Positions 17,416 to 26,954 are shown, numbered from the stretch's first letter. The stretch: DNA of 64,000 nt from Pseudomonadota bacterium (GCA_023423695.1 JAFAFA010000011.1:236149-300148); one strand, 5' to 3'. Numbers and translations are program-made. The notes: generated by a model not told the origin, from the letters alone.

Positions 17416-18135
17416 CTATGGGATGGCGGAGCTTTGGCGTGGCATGTGATCGGGCAGGGCGACCATTTCAAGGATCAGCTTCTGCCGCAGTGCGGCGACG
17501 AAGCTGTCCTTGTCCATGGCGCTTTTCACGAAGCTCCCTGGTCCGCCGATCACGCTCTCTTCGAAATACTCCTCCAGCCACGGGAATTCGTCGAGGATGG
17601 CGAGGCCGTTGACGATGATTCCGCGTTTCGTCACCCGGTCGCGGGCCTCGGCCGGGTCGATCCCGCCGTTGGAAAAGCCGTTGGAGACCAGATCGATCAC
17701 CTGCCGCGGCGCCTTGCCGCCGTGGTCGAACAGTTTCGCCGCCTCCAGGATGGCGCTGCCGATGGCCGTCGAGTCGCCCTGGAAGCCGCGGGGCAGGGCA
17801 TCGATGCGGTCGGCGAAACCGGCGGCATCCTCCGGCTTGGTCAGGGCCGTCCAGGGGATCAGCACCTTCAGGCTGTTCGGGCCGGAATAGGCGGCCAGCG
17901 TCACCCGCGTGCCGGCCGATGCCAGCGCATCCGCCACCGCCGGGTCGCGGAAGGCGGCGGCATGGCCCTGCAACTGGAATTCCAGATCGCCGGTCGTGAT
18001 GGAGGCCGACCCGTCGAGCGCCAGCACCAGCGCCACACCCACCTGTCCCTCCTTCGCCGGTGGCGCGGCCTGCACAACCCCGGTCAGGGCCAGAAGGACG
18101 AACAGAGCGGTCGTCACGGCACGCGGCATTCCCAT
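17416..18135 (-). CDS. DUF1194 secreted protein (von Willebrand factor A-like)
   Basis: A 239-residue exported protein. A signal peptide (about residues 1-23, ending VVQAAPP) precedes a domain with LVLALDGSASITTGDLEFQL, whose DGSAS resembles the DxSxS metal-ion-dependent adhesion site of von Willebrand A domains. This is followed by GDSTAIGSAIL and VIDLVSNGFSNGG. This architecture matches the DUF1194 family, common in alphaproteobacteria and of unknown role. The ATG at 18135 is used because a GGAG lies six bases upstream and it opens the signal peptide; a TTG six codons earlier is also in frame. It is 38 bases from the end of mutY and 31 from the dehydrogenase gene, suggesting one transcript. 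Confidence 0.82.
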   Translation of the reverse strand: MGMPRAVTTALFVLLALTGVVQAAPPAKEGQVGVALVLALDGSASITTGDLEFQLQGHAAAFRDPAVADALASAGTRVTLAAYSGPNSLKVLIPWTALTKPEDAAGFADRIDALPRGFQGDSTAIGSAILEAAKLFDHGGKAPRQVIDLVSNGFSNGGIDPAEARDRVTKRGIIVNGLAILDEFPWLEEYFEESVIGGPGSFVKSAMDKDSFVAALRQKLILEMVALPDHMPRQSSAIP

Positions 18136-18173
18136 CGGCACTCCATCACGCAATCAACCAGGCAGCCGGCCCG

Positions 18174-19232
18174 TCACACATTGGCAAGCGCGTGGCGCAC
18201 CACCTTCACCATCACCGAGGGCAACGCCTGATCGCCCAGACGGTCCACCGGCACCCAATTTCCGTCGGCCCGCTGCCAGTCCGGACCGGCCTGGGCGGCG
18301 ACCACCTCAAGCTCAAGGTGAAAATGGGTGAATGTATGGCGGACCAGCCCCGGCAGCCGACGCCAGCGCGCGGGCAGGGGTTGGTCCGCCGCGACCGCGG
18401 CCTCGCCCGGCGGCTCCGGTCCCCAGGCGGTCGACGGCACCTCCGCCATGCCGCCCAGCAGCCCTTCCTCCGCCCGGCGGCGCAGCAGGACGGCGCCCTC
18501 CGGGTTCAGCAGCCAATAGGCGACGCCGCGCCGGGTCGGCTTTTCGGCCTTGGCCGCCTTGCGCGGCAGGCTTTCGGCGATGCCGGCGGCGCGCGCCTCG
18601 CAATACTCCGCCCAGGGACACAGCATGCATTTCGGCTTGCGCGGGGTGCAGATGGTGGCGCCCAGGTCCATCATCGCCTGGGCATAGTCGCCGGGGCGGA
18701 AATCCGGCGTCAGGGTGGCCGCCAGACGCCGCAGGGTCGGCTTGGCGTTGGGCAGCGGTTCCTCGACCGCGAAGATGCGGGCGATCACCCGCTCCACGTT
18801 GCCGTCCACCACGGTGGCCTTGCGGCCGAAGGCGATGGAGGTGATGGCGGCGGCGGTATAGGCGCCGATGCCCGGCAACTCCAGCAATGCCGCCTCGTCG
18901 GCGGGAAACCGCCCGCCATGCCCGTCCGCTACGACGCGGGCACATTTGTGCAGGTTGCGGGCGCGCGCGTAGTAGCCGAGCCCGGCCCAGGCCACCAGCA
19001 CGTCGTCCAGCGGCGCGTCGGCCAGATCGCGCACGGTCGGCCAGCGTTCGGTGAAACTGCGGAAATAGGGGGCTGCGGCGGGGACGGTCGTCTGCTGCAG
19101 CATGATCTCCGACAGCCAAACCCGGTAGGGATCGGCGGTCTCCCCCGGCTTGGCGCGCCAGGGAAGGTCGCGGCGGTGGCGGTCGTACCAGGACAGCAGC
19201 CGCCGGGCGGCCTCGATCGAATTTGGAATCAT
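18174..19232 (-). CDS. mutY: A/G-specific adenine DNA glycosylase MutY
   Basis: A 352-residue base-excision repair enzyme removing adenine opposite 8-oxoguanine. The catalytic glutamate Glu42 is in WLSEIMLQQTTV. The helix-hairpin-helix is LPGIGAYTAAAI, with the nucleophile-positioning Asp in VVDGNVERVIARIF. The iron-sulfur loop has the C-x6-C-x2-C-x5-C spacing in CTPRKPKCMLCPWAEYC. The C-terminal NUDIX-like 8-oxoG recognition domain (about 230-352) includes GGMAEVPSTAWG and HTFTHFHLEL. The start MIPNSIEAARR fits the family; no clear ribosome binding site is seen. It is divergent from the DUF721 gene, an arrangement I know from other alphaproteobacteria near dsbA and smc. Confidence 0.95.
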   Translation of the reverse strand: MIPNSIEAARRLLSWYDRHRRDLPWRAKPGETADPYRVWLSEIMLQQTTVPAAAPYFRSFTERWPTVRDLADAPLDDVLVAWAGLGYYARARNLHKCARVVADGHGGRFPADEAALLELPGIGAYTAAAITSIAFGRKATVVDGNVERVIARIFAVEEPLPNAKPTLRRLAATLTPDFRPGDYAQAMMDLGATICTPRKPKCMLCPWAEYCEARAAGIAESLPRKAAKAEKPTRRGVAYWLLNPEGAVLLRRRAEEGLLGGMAEVPSTAWGPEPPGEAAVAADQPLPARWRRLPGLVRHTFTHFHLELEVVAAQAGPDWQRADGNWVPVDRLGDQALPSVMVKVVRHALANV

Positions 19233-19393
19233 GATGGGAAGAAATAGAGGGTCGGGAGCGTCTGGGGAAGGGAGGCGGCCATATCCCCTGGCCGGATGCT
19301 GGGCATCTGCCGGAGCTTGCGCTAGGGTGCCGCCATCCCACATGACCCGGAACCGGTTCGCGGACCGGGGCCGCACAGGAGTGATCGCAGAGC

Positions 19394-19867
19394 ATGAGCG
19401 GACCGCGTCGCATCGGCCAATCCGTTCCGGAGGTCGCCGGCAAGGTGCTGGGCAAGCGCGGACTTGCCTTCGGCGCGCTGATCACCGACTGGCCGTCCAT
19501 CGTCGGCCATCAGCTGTCGCTGCGCACCGCCCCCGACAAGCTCAGTTTCCCCCGCGGCAAGCGCGAGGAGGCGACGCTGCACATCCGCGCCATGGGCGCC
19601 ATCGCGCTGGAGTTGCAGCATCTGGAACCGCAGATCATCGAGCGCATCAACAGCTTCTTCGGCTATCGCGCCGTGGCGAAGATCAAGCTGATCCACGCCG
19701 CCCTGCCGTCCACCCCGTCCCCGGTCGTGCGCCCGCGCGCACTGACCATGGACGAGGAGATCGGCATCACCACGACCACCGCTGCGGTCGAGGACGAGGA
19801 ACTGCGCGCCACCCTGGAACGCTTCGGCCGCTCGCTGATGGCCCGGCCGAAACGCGCTGCGCGATAG
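19394..19867 (+). CDS. DUF721 (DciA-type) protein
   Basis: A 157-residue protein with the DUF721 core in the N-terminal two-thirds: FGALITDWPSIVGHQLSLRT, TLHIRAMGAIALELQHLEPQ, and INSFFGYRAVAKIKLI. The KH-like fold of this family includes DciA, the loader or operator of the replicative helicase in bacteria lacking DnaC; whether this copy does that job is inference. The C-terminal tail is acidic and variable. Start ATG at 19394 follows AGGAG at a somewhat long spacing. It lies divergent from mutY and is followed by dsbA, a common alphaproteobacterial neighbourhood. Confidence 0.8.
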   Translation: MSGPRRIGQSVPEVAGKVLGKRGLAFGALITDWPSIVGHQLSLRTAPDKLSFPRGKREEATLHIRAMGAIALELQHLEPQIIERINSFFGYRAVAKIKLIHAALPSTPSPVVRPRALTMDEEIGITTTTAAVEDEELRATLERFGRSLMARPKRAAR

Positions 19868-19933
19868 CCGGCTTGCTGGACGCATCGGTACGTCATTGTC
19901 TATACGTCAACATCTGGTAGGAACGAGGGCAAA

Positions 19934-20581
19934 GTGAACCGCAAAATTCTGGGAATCGCCGGTCTTCTGGCCATCGGCTTCACCGCCGCGTTCGGCACCG
20001 CCATGACCGCGGCGTCCACAGCCGCACAGGCCGCGGCCACCCTGCCGCCGGTCTCGGAGATGATGGCCGAGCGCGTGTTGGGCGACCCGAAGGCGCCGGT
20101 GACGATCCTCGACTATTCGTCGATGACCTGCTCGCACTGCGCCAATTTCCACGTCAATGTGCTGCCGAAGATCAAGGAAGCCTACATCGACACCGGCAAG
20201 GCCAAGCTGGTCTTCCGCGACTTCCCCTTCGATCAGGCCGCGCTCAGCGCCAGCATGCTGGCCCACTGCGCCCCGCCCGAGCGGTATTTCCCGCTGACCG
20301 ACGTCCTGTTCAAGAGCCAGCCGAACTGGAGCCGTGCCTCCGACCCGGCCAAGGCGCTGGCGCAGTACGGCAAGCTGGCCGGTATGACGCAGGAGACCAT
20401 CGACGCCTGCCTCGCCAACAAGGAACTGGCCGACGCCATCCTGAACACCCGCCTGACCGGTCAGAACCAGTTCAAGATCGAAGCCACCCCCACCTTCATC
20501 CTCAACGACGGCAAGGCCCGCATCGAAGGCGCCCAATCGTTCGAAGAGTTCTCGAAGGAAATCGACAAGCTGCTGAAGTAA
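19934..20581 (+). CDS. DsbA-family thiol:disulfide oxidoreductase
   Basis: A 215-residue periplasmic thioredoxin-fold protein. A signal peptide covers about residues 1-36, ending near AAQAAA. The active-site motif is CSHC in DYSSMTCSHCANFH, and the cis-proline loop reads EATPTFIL. The alpha-helical insertion lies between them (about 75-165). It belongs to the DsbA/Com1-like group that introduces or handles disulfides in exported proteins. Translation begins at GTG 19934, with AGGAACGAGGG upstream. Two copies of TACGTCA (19889-19895 and 19903-19909), 14 bases apart, precede the gene and might be a regulator site. Confidence 0.9.
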   Translation: MNRKILGIAGLLAIGFTAAFGTAMTAASTAAQAAATLPPVSEMMAERVLGDPKAPVTILDYSSMTCSHCANFHVNVLPKIKEAYIDTGKAKLVFRDFPFDQAALSASMLAHCAPPERYFPLTDVLFKSQPNWSRASDPAKALAQYGKLAGMTQETIDACLANKELADAILNTRLTGQNQFKIEATPTFILNDGKARIEGAQSFEEFSKEIDKLLK

Positions 20582-20609
20582 GTCAGTTTGCGGGATCTGT
20601 ATCAGTAAT

Positions 20610-20712
20610 GCCCCCTCCCTAACCCTCCCCCGCCTTTGGCGGTGGAGGGGACTGCCGCCGCTTCGCATAAGGCACCCTCTCCCTCGAAGAGGGGGAGGGT
20701 TGGGGAGGGGGC
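20610..20712. repeat. Palindromic GC-rich repeat (REP-like), copy 1
   Basis: Outer arms 20610-20630 and 20692-20712 are complementary with a single mismatch, reading CCCCTCCCTAACCCTCCCC and its reverse. Two inner hairpins lie between them, one being CCTCCCCCGCC / GGCGGTGGAGG. It lies between dsbA and smc. A related element lies on the other side of smc. Confidence 0.7.
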
Positions 20713-20769
20713 CGCCCCTCTCCAGCGCTACCACCCCTCAAAGCCCGGTACACCAAAGGTTCGTCCCCA

Positions 20770-23700
20770 GTGCAGTTCACGCGTCTCCGCCTGTCGGGTT
20801 TCAAGTCTTTCGTCGATGCCACGGAACTGGTCATCGAACCCGGCATCACCGGGATCGTCGGCCCCAACGGCTGCGGCAAATCCAATCTGGTGGAGGCGCT
20901 GCGCTGGGTGATGGGCGAGACGTCGGCCAAGCGCATGCGCGGCGGCGACATGGACGACGTCATCTTCGGCGGCACCTCCAGCCGGCCGGCCCGGAACCTG
21001 GGCGAGGTGACGCTGGCGGTGGACAACCGGTCGCGCACCGCGCCGGCCGGCTTCAACGAGCATGACGAGCTGGAGATCACCCGGCGGATCGAGCGCGGCT
21101 CCGGCTCGGACTACCGCATCAACGGCAAGCTGGTGCGGGCGCGCGACGTCCAGCTGCTGTTCGCCGACAATGCGTCGGGTGCCGCGTCGCCGGCCCTGGT
21201 CAGCCAGGGCAAGGTCGCGCAGATCATCTCCGCCAAGCCGCAGGACCGCCGCGCCCTGCTGGAGGAAGCCGCCGGCATCACCGGCCTGCATTCCCGCCGG
21301 CACGAGGCCGAGCTGCGGCTGAAGGCGGCGGAGGGCAACCTGACGCGCCTCGACGATGTGATCGGGGCGATGGACACCCAGTTGCAGAGCCTGAAGAAGC
21401 AGGCGCGGCAGGCATCCCGCTACCGCAACCTGTCCGACCAGATCCGCAAGGCGGAAGCCGTGCTGTGGCATCTCCGCTGGATCGCCGCCCAGGAGGAGCG
21501 CGCCCGCGCCCATGCCGCCTTCGCCGCAGCCGAGGCCGCGGTGCGCGACCGCATGCTCTCCGTCAACCAGTTGGCTGCCCGCCGGACGGAGGCCGCCGCC
21601 GGCCTGCCGGAGAAGCGCCAGGACGAGGCCCGCGCCGCCGCCATCCTGCAACGGCTGGTGATCGCCCGCGAACAGCTGGACGCCGAGGAGAAGCGCGTCG
21701 TCGACCAGCAGCACGCCTTGGAGGCCCGGCTGCGCCAGATCGCCGGCGATCTTGGCCGCGAGGAGGCGCTGGCCGCCGACGCCGGGGAGGCGCTGGCCCG
21801 GCTGATGGCCGAGCGCGACCGCCTGATCGCCGCCCAGTCTGACGAGGAGATGCTGGAGGAAGCCGCGGCGGAAGCGCTGGCCGAGGCGCGCGAGCAGGTC
21901 GATGCGCTCGACCGTGAGCTGACCCGTCTGACCGAAGCGGTCGCCACCGACGAGGCCCGCCGCGCCGCCACGCAGCGTCAGGCCGCCGAACTGGAAACCC
22001 GCGCCGCCGCCCTTGCCAAGCGGCTGGCCGAGCAGCAGGCCCAGCGCGCCGCCCTGGAGGCCGAGATCGCTGCCCGCGCTGACCTGTCCGATGCGGAACT
22101 GGCGGTGGAACTCGCCGAACAGCGGCTGGAGAAGGCCCGCGAGTCCGCCGAGGCGGCCGAACAGGCGAAGACCGAGGCCGAACCGGCGCAATCCCGCGCC
22201 CGCGAGGCGCTGTCCGCCGCCGACTCCACCCGTGCCAAGCTGCGCGCCGAGGAACGCGCGCTGGCTGAATTGCTGGAGGCCGGAGCCGGTGGGTTGTTCC
22301 CGCCGCTGGTCGATGCGGTGACGGTGTCGCCCGGCTATGAGGGGGCGCTGGCCGCCGCGCTGGGCGATGCGCTGACCGCTCCGCTGGACGAGGAAGCGCC
22401 GGTGCATTGGCGCACGCTGCCGGCTTATGGCTCGGTGGTGCCGCTGCCGGATGGGGTGGAGCCGTTGTCGAGCCGTGTGGAGGGGCCGCGGGCTGCCGCC
22501 CGCGCTCTTGCCCATGTCGGGGTGGTCGACGATGCCGCCGCGGGCGGAGCATTGGCCGCGACGCTGGCGCCGGGGCAGGTGCTGGTCAGCCGGGACGGTG
22601 GGGCGTGGCGTTGGGACGGGCTGACCGTTCAGGCCGGCGCCCCCACCGCCGCTGCCGTTCGCTTGAAACAGCACAACCGGCTGGCTGAATTGCGCGGCGA
22701 GCTGGAGCTTGCCGAGGAACGGGTCGAGTTGGCGCGCGAGACGCTGGACACCGCCAAGCTGGCTGTCGAGGAGGCGGTCCAGGCCGACCGCCGTGCCCGC
22801 GATGCCGTGCGAGAAGGTTTCGCCTCGCTGAACGCCGCCCGCGACCGCTACGCCAAGCTGGCGCGCGAGGCCGATGCGGCGTCCTCACGCCTCGCGGCAT
22901 TGGCGGAGGCCGTCGAGCAGCTCGCCGCCGACGAGCGCGAGGCTGCAGCCCGGCGCGACGAGGCGTTGGAACTGCTCGACTCGCTGCCGGACCCGCGTGA
23001 GGGACGGGAGCGGGTGAACGACCAGCGTGCCGCACTGGCCGAACGCCGCGCCATGCTGGCCGAGCGGCAGAATGCGGTCGACCGCCTGACGCGCGAGGCC
23101 CAGGCCCGGCGTCAGCGTCTGGCGGCGATCCAGGCCGAAACCACGTCGTGGGACACCCGATCCGCCGGGGCCGGGGGACGGGTGGCGGAGTTGCGCCAGC
23201 GCGCGGACGAGGCCGAGGGCGAAATCGCCCAGCTCTCGGGACGACCGGCGGCGATCGCGGCGGAACGCCAGGATTTGCTCGACCGGATCGCCACAGGGGA
23301 GCGCGATCGCAAGCGCGCCGCCGATGGGTTGGCTGAGGCCGAGGCCCGGCTGGCCGAGACCGAACAGGCGCTGCACGATGCCGAAGCGGCTTTGGCCGAC
23401 GGCCGCGAGGCGCGCGCCCGTGCTGAGGCCGCGGTGTCCGCCGCTCTCCAGCAGGAACGCACCCTGACAGAGCGCATCGCCGAACGGCTGGATTGCCGGC
23501 CGGAGGATACCCGCGCCGCCGCCGACCTCGACCCCGCCGAACCGATGCCCGATGCGGCGGCGGTGGAAGCCCGGCTCGACAAGCTGACGCGCGAGCGTGA
23601 GAACATGGGGCCGGTCAATCTGCGCGCCGAGATCGAGGCCGAGGAACTGGAAAGCCAGATCACCGGCCTGCATGGCGAACGCGAGGATCTGACCGCCGCC

Positions 23701-24231
23701 ATCGCCCGCCTGCGCCAGGGTATCTCCAGCCTGAACCGCGAAGCGCGCGAACGTCTGGTCGCCAGCTTCGACGTGGTCAACCGCGACTTCCAGGAACTGT
23801 TCACCCGCCTGTTCGGCGGCGGCAAGGCCTATCTGGAACTGGTCAACGCCGAGGACCCGCTGAACGCCGGCCTGGAGATCTACGCCAGCCCGCCGGGCAA
23901 GAAGCTGCAGGTGCTTTCGCTGTTGTCGGGCGGCGAGCAGGCCTTGACCGCGCTGTCGCTGCTGTTCGCCGTCTTCCGGTCGAATCCGGCGCCGATCTGC
24001 GTGCTGGACGAGGTGGACGCCCCGCTGGACGAGGCGAATGTCGGCCGCTTCTGCGATCTGGTTGAGGACATCGCCCGCGAAGGCGACACCCGTTTCCTCA
24101 TCATCACCCACCACCGCCTGACCATGGCGCGCGTCGATCGGCTGTTCGGCGTGACCATGGTGGAGCGCGGCGTGTCGCAGCTGGTCAGTGTGGATCTGAG
24201 CCGGGCGGAGGAATTGCGCGGAGTGGCGTGA
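20770..24231 (+). CDS. smc: Chromosome segregation ATPase SMC
   Basis: An 1153-residue SMC protein that organises and segregates the chromosome with ScpA and ScpB. The N-terminal head has the canonical opening VQFTRLRLSGFKSFVDATEL and Walker A GPNGCGKSN. Long Ala/Glu/Arg-rich coiled coils run from about 170 to 500 and 640 to 960. The hinge lies between (around SPGYEGALAAALGDALTAPL to RDGGAWRWDGLTV). The C-terminal head has the signature LLSGGEQALTALSLLFAVF and Walker B CVLDEVDAPLDEANVGRF. The start is GTG 20770, judged from alignment with the family rather than from a ribosome binding site, which is not evident. Palindromic repeats flank the gene on both sides. Confidence 0.96.
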   Translation: MQFTRLRLSGFKSFVDATELVIEPGITGIVGPNGCGKSNLVEALRWVMGETSAKRMRGGDMDDVIFGGTSSRPARNLGEVTLAVDNRSRTAPAGFNEHDELEITRRIERGSGSDYRINGKLVRARDVQLLFADNASGAASPALVSQGKVAQIISAKPQDRRALLEEAAGITGLHSRRHEAELRLKAAEGNLTRLDDVIGAMDTQLQSLKKQARQASRYRNLSDQIRKAEAVLWHLRWIAAQEERARAHAAFAAAEAAVRDRMLSVNQLAARRTEAAAGLPEKRQDEARAAAILQRLVIAREQLDAEEKRVVDQQHALEARLRQIAGDLGREEALAADAGEALARLMAERDRLIAAQSDEEMLEEAAAEALAEAREQVDALDRELTRLTEAVATDEARRAATQRQAAELETRAAALAKRLAEQQAQRAALEAEIAARADLSDAELAVELAEQRLEKARESAEAAEQAKTEAEPAQSRAREALSAADSTRAKLRAEERALAELLEAGAGGLFPPLVDAVTVSPGYEGALAAALGDALTAPLDEEAPVHWRTLPAYGSVVPLPDGVEPLSSRVEGPRAAARALAHVGVVDDAAAGGALAATLAPGQVLVSRDGGAWRWDGLTVQAGAPTAAAVRLKQHNRLAELRGELELAEERVELARETLDTAKLAVEEAVQADRRARDAVREGFASLNAARDRYAKLAREADAASSRLAALAEAVEQLAADEREAAARRDEALELLDSLPDPREGRERVNDQRAALAERRAMLAERQNAVDRLTREAQARRQRLAAIQAETTSWDTRSAGAGGRVAELRQRADEAEGEIAQLSGRPAAIAAERQDLLDRIATGERDRKRAADGLAEAEARLAETEQALHDAEAALADGREARARAEAAVSAALQQERTLTERIAERLDCRPEDTRAAADLDPAEPMPDAAAVEARLDKLTRERENMGPVNLRAEIEAEELESQITGLHGEREDLTAAIARLRQGISSLNREARERLVASFDVVNRDFQELFTRLFGGGKAYLELVNAEDPLNAGLEIYASPPGKKLQVLSLLSGGEQALTALSLLFAVFRSNPAPICVLDEVDAPLDEANVGRFCDLVEDIAREGDTRFLIITHHRLTMARVDRLFGVTMVERGVSQLVSVDLSRAEELRGVA

Positions 24232-24256
24232 GGGGCGTGTGAGGCCGTCGGCTGAC

Positions 24257-24365
24257 GATGCCCCCACCCTGACCCTCCCCCGCTGGGCGGGGGAGGAGAC
24301 AAGTGCTTAGGCGGGAGAGCGTCGGCAGTCCCTCCCCCGCCCAGCGGGGGAGGATAGGTGGGGGT
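24257..24365. repeat. Palindromic GC-rich repeat (REP-like), copy 2
   Basis: Arms CCCCCACCCTGACCCTCCCC (from 24261) and a complementary block ending near 24365 (GCGGGGGAGGATAGGTGGGG) pair imperfectly. A nested hairpin CCTCCCCCGC / GCGGGGGAGG lies on each side. It lies between the ends of smc and the convergent unknown gene and may also serve as their terminator. It is similar in design to the copy before smc. Confidence 0.65.
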
Positions 24366-24389
24366 CTAACTTCGCACTCCCCCCGACCC

Positions 24390-25442
24390 TCATCCCCCCC
24401 GCTTCCACACCGTCGTCTCGATGTACCGGCTCGCCAGGAACCGGTAGGTCTGCTTCTGCAACGCCTCCACCTTCGGCGAGCGTTCCATCGTGATCTCGTC
24501 CCATCCCTGCAGCAGTTCCTCCCATTCCAGCAGCTTGGCGCGCAGGTCGTCGCGGATCTTGCGGATGAACTGGATGGTGGGGTGGAAGTTGCGCAGCGCG
24601 CCGACGATGTCGCCGGTCTGGGCGTCGGCCTGATCGAAGATCAGGTCGTATTCGCGCAGAGGCTTGCGGATCAGCCCCTGCATCCGGTTCAACTCGCTGC
24701 AGAAGGTCCGGTCGGTGCGGTAGATGGTGGCGAGCTTCGCCATCGCCTGATCGATGCGGCGGATGTGCTTGAAGCGGTCGCGCAGAGCCTCGATGTAGGA
24801 CAACTCCTGAGCCAGATCGTCGATGCGGTCGGTCAGGTACTGTTCATAGTCGTTGGTCAGTTTCAGCCGCTCCGCGATCTTGGCGAAGGCGGCCTTCATC
24901 CGCTCCTTCGTCTGCGGATCTTCGACCAGCTGTTCCAACTCGTCGATGTCGGACACGATCATTTCGTTGCCGGTGAAGGACGAGACGATCTGTACGGTCA
25001 GCCGGCCCTTAGCGATGATCCGGTGCTTGTCCTCCACCGACCAGGACGCGCGGCCGTCCAGCAGCTCGCCGGGGATTTCCTCGCCGGGACGGATCTGCTT
25101 CACGAAGGCCAGACCCTGTTCGATGATTTCCAGCAGGCGGGCGTCGTGGGTGCCGTCCTCGATCTGGAAGGACTCCATCAGGGTGGGAAAGGCCAGCGCC
25201 GCCTTCAGGTCGCCCAGCAGGATGTTCAGCACCGGTTCCTTGCTGTTCGCCTCCTGGCAGAAGAAGGCGCCGGGCAGGCTGAATACCTTGTGCTGGAAAT
25301 CGAAATGCGTGTCCCGCATCGGCTGGACCAGCACATTCTCCTGCGCGGCCTTTTCGGCGACGGCATCATCCGGGGCGGCATCCGCGGCCGGGGCGGTCTC
25401 CGGAGAGGGGGTGGTCTCGTCGCTGCTGGAGGTGTCGGTCAT
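24390..25442 (-). CDS. Conserved-looking protein of unknown function
   Basis: A 350-residue soluble protein not recognised. The first 35 residues are low-complexity (Ser/Thr/Pro/Ala/Asp-rich) and probably disordered. The rest is predicted mostly helical and charged, with YEQYLTDRIDDLAQELSYIE and ALRDRFKHIRRIDQAMAKLA suggesting a coiled-coil bundle. There are no membrane segments, signal peptide or catalytic motif that I can name. No ribosome binding site is clear before the ATG at 25442. It converges with smc and is 60 bases from the PuuB-like gene on the same strand. Coding nature is supported by length and codon pattern. Confidence 0.7.
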   Translation of the reverse strand: MTDTSSSDETTPSPETAPAADAAPDDAVAEKAAQENVLVQPMRDTHFDFQHKVFSLPGAFFCQEANSKEPVLNILLGDLKAALAFPTLMESFQIEDGTHDARLLEIIEQGLAFVKQIRPGEEIPGELLDGRASWSVEDKHRIIAKGRLTVQIVSSFTGNEMIVSDIDELEQLVEDPQTKERMKAAFAKIAERLKLTNDYEQYLTDRIDDLAQELSYIEALRDRFKHIRRIDQAMAKLATIYRTDRTFCSELNRMQGLIRKPLREYDLIFDQADAQTGDIVGALRNFHPTIQFIRKIRDDLRAKLLEWEELLQGWDEITMERSPKVEALQKQTYRFLASRYIETTVWKRGG

Positions 25443-25505
25443 GGGCGGGGGCGGTACTCGGCGGTATGAAGGGGGGAGGGGGAGACTGCGGATTGCTTCC
25501 CCAGC

Positions 25506-26786
25506 CTACAGCAGATCGCGCAGACGGAACCACATCATTGCGAGGACCAGCGCCGGGGTGCGGAACCGCCGACCGCCGGGGAAGGGCGTGTGGGGGATGC
25601 GGGCGAACACGTCGAAGCGCCCGGCGCTGGCGCAGACCGCCTCGGCCATCACCCGGCCGGCCATGCCGGCCAGCGCCACGCCATGGCCGGAATAACCGTG
25701 GGCGTACAGCGTGGTCGGCGACAACTGCCCCAGATGCGGCATGCGGTTCATGGTGATGGCGACCCGCCCGCCCCAGAAGTAATCGATGCGGGCGTCCTTC
25801 AGCTCCGGATAGATCGCCAGCATCTTCATCCGCATCGCCTGCTTCAGCCCCGGCGCGTCGACCCCGGAATAGCTGACGCCGCCGCCGAACAGCAGCCGGT
25901 GGTCGGCGGAACGGCGGAAGTAATCGAGCGAGAACTTCATGTCCGATACCGCAATGTTGGTCGGCAATAGAGCGAGCGCTCGTTTTTCGCCCAGCGGCTC
26001 GGTGGCGATCATGTAGGTGGCGACCGGCATGATGGTGCGTTCCAGCGCCGGGGCCAGCCCGCCGAGATAGGCGTTGCCGGCCAGGATCAGGTGCTTCGCC
26101 GTCACCCTGCCGCGCCCGGTGGTGACGGATGGCGCCGCTCCGCTGTCCATGGCGGTTGCGCGGCTGTTCTCGAAGATGCGCACCCCCGCGGCGTCGGCAG
26201 CGCGGGCGAGGCCGAGCGCGTAGTTCAGCGGGTGCAGATGGCCGCTGCCCTCGTCCAGCAGGCCGCCGATATAGGCCTCGCTGCCGACATGCTCGCGGAT
26301 GCCGGCGCGGTCGAGCCGCCGCACGCGGTCATAGCCGTAGCCGTCGCGCATCTCGCGCTCCAGCGCCGCCACGTCCTGCATGTGGCGGGGCTTCAGCGCG
26401 GCATAGGCGAAGCCCCAGGTCAGGTCGCAGGGGATGGCATGGCGCTCCACCCGCTCGGCCAGCTGGGCCTTCGCCTCCTCTCCGAACTCCCACAGGCGGC
26501 GGGCATCCTCCTTGCCGACCCAGCCCTCGATGGCCGCCATCGGCTTGTTGTAGCCGGTGATGATCTGGCCGCCGTTGCGGCCCGAAGCACCCCAGCCGCA
26601 GCGTTCCGCCTCCAGCAGCACGACGTCCAGGCCGCGCTCCGCCAGTTCCAGCGCCGCGGTCAGGCCGGTGTAGCCGCCGCCGACGATGCAGACGTCGCAG
26701 GAGACCTCTCCCTCCAGGATCGGGCGGTCGACACGGGGGGCGGCGGAGGCCGCGTACCAGCTGTTCAGGTATGAGGCTTTCGGCAT
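25506..26786 (-). CDS. puuB: Gamma-glutamylputrescine oxidase-like FAD enzyme
   Basis: A 426-residue DAO-fold flavoenzyme. It opens MPKASYLNSWYAASA, typical of PuuB-type proteins, followed by the FAD-binding CDVCIVGGGYTGLTAALELA, the GWGASGRNGGQI segment (near the flavin), and the C-terminal DYFWGGRVAITMNRMPHLGQ plus YSGHGVALAGMAGRVMAEAV. In the Puu route this enzyme oxidises gamma-glutamylputrescine to the aldehyde, releasing ammonia and H2O2. It is divergent from a puuA-type gene, 168 bases away, which supports the substrate assignment; sequence alone would also allow other glycine- or sarcosine-type oxidases. An upstream in-frame start at 26822 is possible. Confidence 0.78.
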   Translation of the reverse strand: MPKASYLNSWYAASAAPRVDRPILEGEVSCDVCIVGGGYTGLTAALELAERGLDVVLLEAERCGWGASGRNGGQIITGYNKPMAAIEGWVGKEDARRLWEFGEEAKAQLAERVERHAIPCDLTWGFAYAALKPRHMQDVAALEREMRDGYGYDRVRRLDRAGIREHVGSEAYIGGLLDEGSGHLHPLNYALGLARAADAAGVRIFENSRATAMDSGAAPSVTTGRGRVTAKHLILAGNAYLGGLAPALERTIMPVATYMIATEPLGEKRALALLPTNIAVSDMKFSLDYFRRSADHRLLFGGGVSYSGVDAPGLKQAMRMKMLAIYPELKDARIDYFWGGRVAITMNRMPHLGQLSPTTLYAHGYSGHGVALAGMAGRVMAEAVCASAGRFDVFARIPHTPFPGGRRFRTPALVLAMMWFRLRDLL

Positions 26787-26954
26787 GGCGGCAGTTAAGT
26801 CCCAGCCGATGGGGGAGGTCAACGGAAAGGCGGATGTTTCACCGAACGGTCATGCGGAACCCTCTGGCGCGGCCCGCTGGAACGGCGTCATAGTGTCGCT
26901 GTCGTCCACAGCACGGAGGGGGCTGCCCATCGTCCGGAGCGGTCCGCCATACCC

